Positions 47,101-56,801 of a stretch of 64,000 nucleotides of DNA are shown here, piece by piece. The position numbers and the translations under genes were made by a program. Location of the stretch: assembly GCA_030512335.1 (NCBI GenBank), contig JAULSU010000004.1, positions 4,092,001 to 4,156,000 of the forward strand. The letters run 5' to 3'. Numbering within the stretch: the first letter of the stretch is position 1; each line of letters opens with the position of its first letter. The notes under the pieces are model-generated. The model was not told the DNA's origin and made no database searches. It was given only the letters and a program-made list of their open reading frames with translations. The DNA comes from Immersiella caudata (lineage: Eukaryota; Ascomycota; Sordariomycetes; Sordariales; Lasiosphaeriaceae).

Positions 47101-49469
47101 TGTAACGGGCGAACGCCTAACGGCGGAGAAAAAAGACGAACGAGTGCAGCGAGCAAGAGAAGTGAAAACTAGTGGTGTGACGGATGGTGGGGTAGTTCAA
47201 GAGCGCGGGGCTGCCTCCAGGCAGGGTGCGACAGCGTCTTGGGTGATACCAGAGGGGTCTTTCAGCCGCAAATCCTCATGGTCTGGTGTGAAGGTTGTTT
47301 GCGCAAAGAGAGCGACCTTGTCGGGAGAGGTGGGAGTAGGTATTAATTTTTCCACCGAGACTTGCCCCGCGGCTTCTGACCGCCACCAACTCAACGGCTT
47401 ACAGCAAAATCTTTTTTCAGGGCAGTCGCTGCGGGGTTCAGTGGGGTCCAGCCGGGACGCGCACAGACCAGCAGTGTTCGTCTGGATTCAAATTGGCCAA
47501 TAAAAAGCTCAAGACGACCCAATAGTGGGGTTTGCCTCGCCGCATAGTAGCACTGCGTCGCAAGGAATGGGAATCTCGATTTTCAGCCCCAGATATCCCG
47601 CGTTTTGTCGAGATCGATGAGCACATTTCGGCCAGCACTCTTTCGAACCAATTGCAATCCAAAGAGAGATCGCCCACACGTGGGCTTACCGAATGTGGCT
47701 CTCCTCGACTTCACCCAATTCCCCTCCAGGCATTTACAAAGAAACTCTCCAAAAAAAAAGCCTCTAGATCTGGATTTCTTCGACCCCGGATTGGAGAGGC
47801 TAGTCGCGGCTCAGAAACTGAACCGCGCAAGCCGGTCCCTAAAATGCCGATGAAAATAAAGTGGGCCCCGGTGACCGAGTCCGACGTCCGGAACCGGGCG
47901 GTCAAAGTTGCAATTCGGGCACGCTCATAATATGTGCTTCCGTTTCTCCATGTTTGAGAAGCCACTTAACGGGTTGGGGCCACTCGATCGTGGGGAATAG
48001 GACAGAGAGACAAGGCATTGTCGTCGACGAAGATGTTGCTCACCTCAGTGGGCGCTAGCTCAAGACGAGACTGATGCGATGGCATGGATGCTGCCCAACG
48101 TCTACTTTCAGTCTCAACCAGCCCAAGGCATCACACAACCCGAGATGAAGGAGATCGAATAGGTACCATTCTCCTGGCGCCTGCAGGGATTCGGCGCTGG
48201 CTCGATGCCATTCACGGGTCAGGCCTGCGACAGCGTGATTGCGGTTCACCAATGTCCCTCGAGTGGCAGGCCCAATCCGCCATCCACTGGGTGCTAGGTA
48301 GCTCGAGATTTTGCTCTCTTCACGCAGAATGGTGTGCGGAACTGGCCGACGCAGCTTCTACCTCAATACAGCCTCTCGCCGTGGGGTCTTGGGCGGATTG
48401 GCGCGGGAGCAGCTCGCTGGTTTTGCCAACAGCCTCTGTTTGCACCCGTAGGAGCTAGATCAGTCCTAGTCATAGTCAGCAGTCCACCCACAGGTGCATG
48501 GATCGTCCTCGCAGGCCAGGGGGTGGTGTGCGAGTCAGAAACGGTCTGTCGCTGCTGCGGCAGTGGTGCCGCGTGTGGGAGAAGGGACCATGCCCCTCAC
48601 CGTCTATCGTATGTGCAGTCATACGGTCACCATTTGGGAAGTTGGAACGATGTTGAGCAGGGCAATGGCAGCATTCAATCCCCACGAGAGCCGTGGAGGG
48701 GTATGAAGTGGATGCGGAATAAGCAGGGGTGTCTATGGGTGGGCTCGGAGCCAAGAAGAGGATGCCGGTTGCTGAAGTGATCTCCAGACCGCTCCACCGC
48801 AGCTTTCTTGTGATTTCTGTCGAGTGGCATCGCTTCGATTCGGCAACGCCCCGACCCTAAGAAGCCTCACCGCTAGCGCTCCCGAAATCGCCATTCGCCA
48901 ATGAGCTGCCGCAAACAGAAGCCAAGGCGGCTCTGGCGGTGCAACAGCACAAAAAAAGGCAACCCGGGGCCAGCGTGGTATCAAGTATTTCGAAGTTGGC
49001 TGGAGGCACCGCCGTCAGTTTTCGATGTGTCAGTGCTTTCAGACAGGGGTCGACCCCAACCTCACCACGCCGCTAAACCTCGTGCGGGCAGCATTCCTCA
49101 CCTCCTTATCAGGAGCCTTGGCCACGCCTTTCTTCCTTCGCCCAGCGCCCCGCCGGTGAGTGTTCGGGGAAGTCGCGACTCGTCGCTCTTTCCATTTCGT
49201 ATGCTAGGACGCTGTAGCGGTCCCCCACTATCAGCTTTCCATGGCCTTTCGCATCGCCTGAGGCGCAAGCTGTCGATCAACTCGTGGGCGTGCAACCCGG
49301 CTAATTCTGCATCGCATCACGGATACCCCTGTCGAGGCCTCGGCGCGCCGCCCCTCTCCTGGGCTAACTCCACTACCTATCCTCTGGCCGAAATCGTCCA
49401 GCACCCGGCCTTGGTCCTCTCGCCTTTCATGGCGTGTTGACGCCGGAGACGAATCAATTGGGCTTGCAG
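47101..49469. other. divergent promoter region between pyrABCN and the TRP channel
   Basis: 2.37 kb between divergent start codons. It should hold promoters and leaders of both genes. A-rich (47751-47759) and CT-rich tracts are visible; frames up to about 180 codons near 48901-49440 lack domains and overlap in several frames. No additional gene is supported. Confidence 0.45.
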
Positions 49470-52400
49470 ATGCCCGCCGGGAAGATGCTGTCCACGTTGC
49501 TGCGGCCCTTCAAGGGCAGCAACACGAACAGCAACGACCAGGACGACGAGGACGTCGAACAGATGCCGAAACACCCCGCGCCTGTGACAGATTACCGGCA
49601 GCAACGGCACGCCACGGCCGACTTCACGGAAGCAGACGATGACGATGAAGAGGAATCCAATGACGGAGGGCAGCCCACACACCAGCGCGGCGCGCGCGGC
49701 GAAGACGAGGACGGGCTGGCCAACTCTGGCGTTTTGCCCCTTTTCGCGGCTGGCCACCTTGGTAATACCTACCTCTTGGGGTGCACGTTACCCTCCCCGA
49801 GGCTTGGCTAACCTATTGCCACTTAGATTTGCTGCCGATATACAGCATGACCCACGCGATCAGAATCATTGTCCAAGCGAGGACAGAAACAACTTTGTCC
49901 TGGGACCAGCTTCGATCTCCCCAAGTGTCCCAGTTCTTGGTTAAGCCGATGCAGCAGCAGATTCGAAATCAACACTTTTCGAGAGGCACCTTGTACGCAC
50001 TTATGGCGAACTGCCTCCAGTTTGAGAAGGAGGGACAACTCTATCCAGGGAACGCTGGGACAAGCAGCACCCGGGCGAAAGTCTGCGAGCTGCTCGCCAT
50101 CAAGCTGCTCAAGGAGTACACAACTCGTGAGCTCATCGATGCTCTGTCGTATGACTTTTACCCCCTCCAAGGTATCCCTGGGTCGCATCCGCCTCTCATG
50201 GCCGGAGGGAAGTCGAGGCCCGCCGCCCTGAGAACTTCGACCCTCGAGGTTGCCATTCGTGCATCTGCTAAACGCTTCCTCTCCCACCCCCTTGTCGTGC
50301 AACAGTTGGAAGCGATTTGGAACGGCGCCATCAGCTTTCACTCTGCTGCGGATCAGCTGCACCGTCCAAGTTCTGTATCGACCACCCACGATCGAAGTCA
50401 GTCGCGACGCCAAAGTGATGTGCGGACGCCGCTTCTGGGAAGCCAGCAGGTCAAAGAAGAGCTTGCTAGATCTCAGTATACCCCCCCAGGCCGACGATCT
50501 GTGGCATTGTATGATCCTCGGAATGCGTCCCTCTTCAAACTCTCCAGGTTGCGGGTCCCTCGCTACCGGCAGATTCTATCAACCTGCTCGCTGGCCATAT
50601 TGATCTGTTTGTTTCTGGCTGTCTTGACCCAGAGATCGCACAAGATCACCACACTGGAGCTAGTCTTCTGGTTCTGGAGTGCTGGTTTTATGCTTGATGA
50701 GCTGGTCGGCTTCACGGAGCAAGGCTTCTCCCTCTACATTATGAGTTTTTGGAATATCTTTGATCTTGGGATTCTCATGCTCCTGATCGTTTACTATTGC
50801 ATGCGGATCTATGGAGTATTCCTTCTCGATCCCCACAAGCTCAACGAGATGGCATACGACGTACTTGCTGCTAATGCCGTACTACTGCTGCCGAGGATAT
50901 TCAGTGTGCTCGATCACTACCAGTACTTCTCGCAATTGCTGATAGCGTTTCGGCTCATGGCCATTGATTTGGCAGCGGTCTTTGTATTGATCTTGGTCTG
51001 CTGCAGCGGGTTCTTCGTATTCTTCATTTTCTCGAGGAACGAACGGGATCCCGCGCTGGTGGCTTACAAGATCTTTCAAATTCTCATGGGATATACCCCA
51101 GCTGCATGGGAGGTGTAAGTGCACGAAGTTGGACGCGTATGGCGGACGGTGACTGACATTCTTGTAGGTGGTCGCATTACAACTTGATGGAAAAGATGCT
51201 GATGGGACTGTTTCTCATCATCTGCCACTTTGTTGTTGTGTAAGTTGGGGACTAAACTGCTCACATCACCTACCTAGATTGGACATGGAGCTGATTTTTA
51301 CCATGTAGGACCATTCTGATCACGGTGTTGACAAACTCATTCATGTCGATCGCGTCTAACGCCAACCAAGAGCACCAGTAAGTCCCGGAAGAATGATGCT
51401 CCCGTAGGCAAGTTTTTGACTGACGTTTTAGGTTTCTCTTCGCCATCAACACCATCTCGATGGTAAAGAACGATGCTCTGTTCTCCTACGTCGCCCCTGG
51501 GAACATTTTCGCTTGGGTGCTCATGCCGTTCCGGTACTGCATGCCACTAAAGCAGTTCGTCTTGCTCAACCGTTCGGTGATCAAAATCACCCACTTCCCA
51601 TTGCTCTTCTGCATATATGTCTACGAGAAGTACTACTTGGCTCCTTCTATGTACGAGCCGACGGATCTGGTGGAAAACCCAGGCCGTGGTCGTCGGAGCT
51701 TCTCCTTCTCAGACCCGACAAACAGAGCGGCCCTCTTTAGTCCTAGCATTCGTGTTCGTGAAGAATCGATAGCTGGGTACCAAAAAGATCGCGCTTTAGA
51801 GGAAGTATTCCGGAGAGTGCCGGATATAGCGACCCTAAGAACGCAGAGACGTAATGAGCGGCGGAAGACGCAGAACGCCATCAGGTCGTGGATGGATCAG
51901 CATGATGGCGGATATCAGTCGCCCCAGAATTATTCGACTATCGATAGTCGAATAGACAACGAGTGGCAGAGAAGGTTCAGCATGTCTCGCGACAGGCCAA
52001 GGAGGTTGCCGAGACAATTCTCCGACGTCCGGTCCACAGCTAGCGACCCAGCCGATTTTATATCGGATGCACCTCATCCGGCAGGGCCTGAGTTCTACCG
52101 CCGAGATGGAATAGCTCGCCGGGATTACGCCAGAGAGACCAAAGATCACACGGATGGTGATGGTGACGGCGACGATGAACTTGTCACCAACGACGAAGAC
52201 GACGACGACAACGCGACGCGCAATATGCGAGGCGAGCAGGGCGACCCGGACGAGGCGATAATTGAAGACTACTTCACAACACCCATCGCGGCTCGCTTCA
52301 ACAGCGTAGACTTTGCATTGCCCGGCGGCTCACCCCACAAGTCCATCTCGACCCCCCGGCCAGCAACGTCCCGGCGCAATCCGTTGCATAATCGTACCCT

Positions 52401-53313
52401 CAGTACAAACACGATATTATATGCTCCGTCGGACTCGCAGCAAGGTCAGAGCTCCTCTTCGGCATCGCCTGGCCCCTCTTCACACCCTCGTGCTCGCCCT
52501 CTGAGCGTGAAGCCAGCACCATCGGCGACCCCAACACCGGGGCGCCGCTCTCCACGACGCTCGAGTTACATTGGGGCCGCCGAGCGTCCGCGTCTCGCGC
52601 CGACGCAACGGGATATGCCCCACTCTGCCTCGAATCGAATCGCGCTGGCCCTAGACATCCCTGCGGGGAGGGCAACCGGTCGACGACCGTCTTCAGTTGA
52701 TTTGGACGCCTCCTCAGACCTTAATGCCGCCATGGCCGCAGATGAGTCCTTTGGCGGTGTTGCCTCTAGCTTCACAACACAAATGGCCATGGCCACCGCT
52801 ATGTTGAGCAAGAGTGCGCAGACGGACGACAGCAACCGGATGAGCAGGCTGATGCTGGCAAAGATGAAGACGCTGGAAGAAAGTCTTGGAGACGTTGTTC
52901 GTGAGATGCGGGTACTGCGGAGCACGGTCCCAAGTACCGCACATAACTCAGGCGACGACAGTGGCAGTGGCGAGAAGCGCAAGGTCGCATCTGGATCGGG
53001 GTCGGGGTCACTGGGATCGCCGCGGAGTGTGGTTCTCGATGTCACAGGGCGAGAACGCGGTGGCCTGAGAGGGGCGAAGAGCGCGGTGAAGACTCCAGAG
53101 AGGAGATCCCTGATGAGAAGGAGAAGTACGAAGGAGTGGGTTGGGGAAGGCCCAGTGCCAGTACCGGGTGGGCCAAGAGACAAGGGAAAGGGAAAGGGAA
53201 AGGGAAAGGAGATCTCGACCGCTCGAGCCGATGACAACGACGATAATGATGATGACGGGGATCTGTCGGCGGGCGGCCATCAGCGCTCCGGGCCACGGGT
53301 TGGGTCTTTCTGA
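49470..53313 (+). CDS. yvc1: TRP-family vacuolar Ca2+-release channel (Yvc1-like)
   Basis: Cation channel of the fungal TRP/Yvc1 type, expected in the vacuolar membrane. Five exons give 1200 aa: 49470-49761, 49827-51114, 51168-51239, 51309-51377, 51432-53313; introns of 53-69 bp keep phase. The N-terminus is acidic and disordered (DDDDEEESNDG), then a soluble domain (WDQLRSPQVSQFLVKPM, LLAIKLLKEYTTRELIDAL). Six hydrophobic segments follow: CSLAILICLFLAVL, ELVFWFWSAGFMLDELVGF, MSFWNIFDLGILMLLIVYY, VLAANAVLLLPRIFSVLDHY, LAAVFVLILVCCSGFFVFFIF, then a pore-like FQILMGYTPAAWEV and a last span LFLIICHFVVVTILITVL. NSFMSIASNANQEHQFLFAINTISMVKNDALF and FAWVLMPFRYC are typical of Yvc1 homologues. The long C-terminal tail (about 600 residues) is Ser/Arg/Asp-rich with a KGKGKGKGK stretch from a GGGAAA repeat. 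The start could lie further upstream; the chosen ATG is the first in frame. Confidence 0.88.
51931..51954. repeat. perfect 24-bp palindrome inside the TRP channel coding region
   Basis: TATTCGACTATC is followed immediately by its exact reverse complement GATAGTCGAATA with no spacer. It encodes part of NYSTIDSRIDN in the cytosolic tail of the channel. It is self-complementary over all 24 bases; the bases just outside do not pair. Confidence 0.95.
53184..53207 (+). repeat. GGGAAA hexanucleotide repeat (4 units) in coding sequence
   Basis: Four tandem GGGAAA units within the last exon of the TRP channel gene encode alternating Gly-Lys (GKGKGKGK). Length changes by whole units would stay in frame. 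Confidence 0.9.
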
Positions 53314-53916
53314 AGTGGCTTGTATTTTTCAGCATTTTCGTGTCATTTTCGGGCGTGCATTGAGACGGCGCTGGTTGGCAATTTTGTTTTGGGCATGGCA
53401 TGTTGGTTTTAGTGCTTCTAGCTTGTATTAGGCTTGTATTTGTCGGATGATAGCGCGGGGTGTCCGGCGCCCCCCTGTTTGAGACAGGTGAATGTGGCTA
53501 GTACGATGATCATGTCTCTGCTCCTTTGGCACGCCCTTTGTTTTGTGTGCCTAGGTAGCCTCCCTATTTGTCCTGAGGGAAACCCATGAACCATGATCTT
53601 TGCAAAAAGAATGTGAGATGACCGGATGCTACCATATCAGTAGTTGATACATCCCGAACGCCATCCTTGGTACGATATTTTTACCAAGGTCCCCAAGTAC
53701 CTTACCTGGGTAGGTAGGCAGGCAAGCAAGGTATTACGCCACCTGACACCAGGTAACGTAGATCATACATCCGTACTTGACGAGGATCAAGTCACTCAAT
53801 CAACCGACGAACTAAACCAGGCCCCTGCCTAGAATTCCATCCCTCTTTGGACCACCTCTCGACGCCCCTGCGTCTAAGGACTGTGTCTGAGAGACCTAGT
53901 GTCGTTAGGGTTTCTC
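53314..53916. other. convergent 3' region between TRP channel and small membrane-protein gene
   Basis: About 600 bp shared by two converging 3' ends. A GGTAGGTAGGCAGGCAAGCAAGGT cluster (53708-53731) resembles the AGGTAGGTAGG motifs elsewhere in this window. TTTGTATTAGGCTTGTATTTG near 53420-53440 could serve for 3' end formation. No gene seen. Confidence 0.4.
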
Positions 53917-53921
53917 TCAGA
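53886..53921. repeat. inverted repeat (hairpin) spanning the stop codon of the 71-aa gene
   Basis: TCTGAGAGA at 53886-53894 is matched exactly by TCTCTCAGA at 53913-53921, with CC/GG able to extend the stem after a two-base bulge. In the minus-strand transcript the TGA stop (53919-53917) lies in the 5' arm. The function is unknown. Confidence 0.6.
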
Positions 53922-54364
53922 CGCCACCACCACTTCTATCCACGCTAACGTAGAGGCCCGAGTTCTTCTGGGCGAGCTCGTTATCGCGCATAGTTGTCGC
54001 GACGTATTTGAAGGCGACGCCTGTTCCAACAAGAGCGATACCGGCGAGGGTTAGGGTCCTGGAAGGGCCGCGGCTAGATGGTTGTGAGTCGTTGATGTCT
54101 CAGGGTAGGATGTAGGCGGGGAAAGGTGGAATTGGTGTAATATAGGGGCAAGGACAAGTAGTTTTGAGAAAGGGATAGGGGTCGTGGTTAGGTACCGGCG
54201 GGTTGCGGGAGGAGAGCTTGATGGGGTGGGACGATGGAGCTTGGCAAGGCATCAGGTGTCCCGGGGTTGCCAGCACCTGATAGGGATGGGATGGGAAGGA
54301 CTTACGGAGCTGGACGCGTTCGGGGAATCGACTGGGCGGAAGCTGAGAGTCGCGAGGGATCCAT
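53917..54364 (-). CDS. small single-span membrane protein, 71 aa, two exons
   Basis: Not visible as a long open frame because it is split by an intron. Exon 1 (54306-54364) starts at an ideal context, GCCACCATGG, and encodes MDPSRLSASAQSIPRTRPA. A GTAAGT donor follows, and a 232-bp intron (54074-54305) ends with GACTCAC-(N6)-CTAG. Exon 2 (53917-54073) encodes RGPSRTLTLAGIALVGTGVA, then FKYVATTMRDNELAQKNSGL and YVSVDRSGGGV. The Arg/Ser-rich, acid-poor N-terminus followed by one Gly/Ala/Val/Leu-rich hydrophobic segment (about residues 28-42) suggests a mitochondrial inner-membrane or similar small membrane protein. No family is recognised with certainty; the sequence looks constrained rather than random. 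The intron is longer than most in this window. A hairpin overlaps the stop codon. Confidence 0.7.
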
Positions 54365-56801
54365 GGTGGCGATGTCTTCGAGAGAGTTAAAATTAAGATG
54401 TGATTGATGGCTAGCGGTGAGGCAGGAGCTCCTGGAGACGGGAGTTGCTGGGGGAGGCTTGTGTGAAAGCGGAGGACAAGAAACAAACTGGACTGGGCTG
54501 AGATGAGCTGTATCGCTCTCACTGGTCGGATATTCTCATTTGACGGTTTCTATAAGTTCGGGATACCAGGATCGGGAGAGAACTGGAGGGTATCACAAAT
54601 GGTCTGGACTGACTGATGGCACGCGACCAGGACCACGGACCGTGCCTTCTGCAGACGGTGTCACTGCCGTCGCCCCTGCCCGGCCAACACCACTAATCCC
54701 GATAAGAAACAACTTAGCGTCGGGTACAGCTTGTCATTGCGGCAGTCGGGTGTGGGGCCCTGCCGTGGTGCCAGAGTGTGCAAGAGCAATCGATGATGGA
54801 ATGGCTAAGGAGGTAAGGAGGTAGGGTGAGGTTCCGGCTCAACAAGCCGCCTTCGCGCTGTTGACCATCAGCCTGATTGGTGACCGACGGTGAGTCGACT
54901 GATAAAAGGTCGGACCCCCTATTCGACTCAGGAGTCATTCCATCGCTTTGCTGTGGCGCTGAACCAGAGGCGATTGGCTCGGATCTTACGCTGTGCGTTG
55001 AAACGTGGGGGAGGAAACAGTGCAGGGCTGCTACCTACCCGTCCACAGATGGTTCACGTTGCCATTCCCTCCAGCCGAGATGGCTGAGGCACCTGAGGCA
55101 GGTAGGTAGGTAGGTCATGTCAAGGGCGTAGGCCTCAAAGAATAGAGATTTCCAGGAAAGCTGTTCGCAGCGCCCGAGTTCGATACAGGCGACAAGATTT
55201 CAGGGGCTGCACGGCCTCGACGAACGCGTTAGCACTGTATTTCGTGTCTTGGCTAGCGCTACAGACGAAAGAGTGAGGTCAGCGACAAAACCTAACCAAC
55301 GAACCCAACCTGAATTTGCACACCACTTCACCTTTATCGTTGACAAGCACTTCATTAATATTTTTCTTGACGCTGTAAACAAGTCGGAAAATTCACAGAC
55401 TGTATCGGCGATTCCACTTCTGGGAGTCATTTTGGCCTCCAGGCACCTGCAACCCTGGCCGGAACCCAAGAACATTAACGATAGGTAATGTGGGAAGTCC
55501 AGTCGGCAGGTGGAAGTTCTGCATCGCTCGGAGAGGTTTGAACCGCCTCAGAGGTACCTGCCTGACCACAGGAAATATAACTGCTCCAGCAGCATACTGA
55601 CAGGTGCACAGAACCATCATGACCGGCCATCTCTCCATCGACTCTGGGACGAGGTTCCACGGGAACACCCCAGGCGTTCGGTGAGGTGCAGGCCCATGAT
55701 TCGGCAGCTGCTCGGGTGGGCCACGGCTCCGGGGCCGCCTAGAAGGCACCCTGTCAGGCCCCTGTCCGACCGGCTTGCCGAGCGCGTATCGCCGTGTGAG
55801 GCACAACGGCCCCATAGCTGCGCCCCGAAAGCCGGAGCTCAATGGCAAATCGAGCCGCAGCCGCATGTGAGGGGCCGTCCTCGAATAGCCCAGGCCCGCG
55901 GCTGCGCAGAGACTCCCGTCCTCGACAAATGGAAGCCGCTGCAGCCAACCACATTGTTCCCCGCAGCCTGCATCCCAGCACAGTACCTACCCTGCTTTGC
56001 TTTTGACAAGGCTGGACGTACCAACCCGAGCTGGAACCTCATGTGTCTCTGCATACATTCTGAGAACTGGACACTCTTTTTCGCCCGTGCTATATCGAGT
56101 CATCTTGAGCACTTCGTCACTTGAGGCTTCCTGCTGTCCATCTGCCTGGGCCGCCATCGACGTCACGATAAGATTTTGCCAGCGGGCGTGCAGCACCTAC
56201 CCCGCCAGCCCGGGTCATCGAGGCGGAGCTCGCCAGTCATCACGAGCGAAAGTCCGCTGTTGGTTGAAGTGCTTGCCTACCCTACCTTGGCTCTTGGGAG
56301 TTGAAACGAACCAGGCAACCCGAGAGCAGGATATCAACGGCTCAAACGTTGTCAAAAGGCGTTCACAGTGAGTCTCACCCTCAAAGTTTCCAGGCTCCAA
56401 GGCTGTCACCCATTCCCCCAATAAACCTACCCCAGGCAGCAGTGGGCTGGCCACGCATCCCGCCAAAACTCCATTGCCAGATCGTTGGGTCACATCCCTC
56501 AGCCGCCACAAGTTCACGTTGGCAGTTCCTTTGCAAATATCTGACTTGAGCGATTGCGCGGCGGCACAGTCACTCTCTCACCCCTCCCAGCTTGTCATCC
56601 CGCTTCCAAGTTGCGGTAGCGCCCCTCGCCGCCCTTTAAGCGTTCCTTCGTCACGGGTTACCTAGCATTGCAGTTTGTGCCCTTTCCGCGCCCTGGCTTC
56701 AACCTTTCTCGCCTAGCCCTCTGCTTCCCAGCTCACTACCTACCTACTTAGAACCTGACACCGCTCTAGCGCAGCCACCGATCTCGAATCAGGCCGCGGC
56801 G
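54365..56801. other. divergent promoter region between the 71-aa gene and the 842-aa gene
   Basis: 2.4 kb with no supportable gene. It carries GGCAGGTAGGTAGGTAGGTC around 55098-55117 and CTACCTACCTACTTAG around 56737-56753, the same core motif in opposite orientations. Frames of up to about 200 codons (for example around 55510-56124) are of mixed composition without domains. The last 250 bp before 56802 is CT-rich leader-like sequence. Confidence 0.45.
55098..55117 (+). repeat. tandem GGTA motif (AGGTAGGTAGGTAGGT)
   Basis: Short tetranucleotide run of (GGTA)n in the promoter interval of the 842-aa gene. The complementary CTACCTACCTACTTAG occurs 1.6 kb further on, just before that gene, and related clusters occur near 20641 and 53708. 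I call it a dispersed simple motif, not a transposon. Confidence 0.6.

Noticed and set aside
48901..49440. 179-codon plus-strand frame before the TRP channel gene
   Set aside because: Translation is low-complexity and ends just before the channel gene; better explained as leader or promoter sequence.
54046..54058. GGGTTAGGGT resembling telomere repeat
   Set aside because: Only about one and a half units, and it is coding sequence of the 71-aa gene (Thr-Leu-Thr-Leu on the other strand).
54100..54522. 140-codon minus-strand frame overlapping the 71-aa gene
   Set aside because: Pro/Ser-rich translation in the wrong frame; the spliced 71-aa model with Kozak start and GTAAGT donor explains the region better.
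55140..55200. GAGTTCGATAC segment resembling a tRNA B box
   Set aside because: No cloverleaf can be folded around it and there is no A box at suitable distance.
55510..56124. 204-codon plus-strand frame in the divergent promoter region
   Set aside because: No domain, several equally long alternative frames, and His/Arg/Pro-rich translation typical of random GC-rich DNA.
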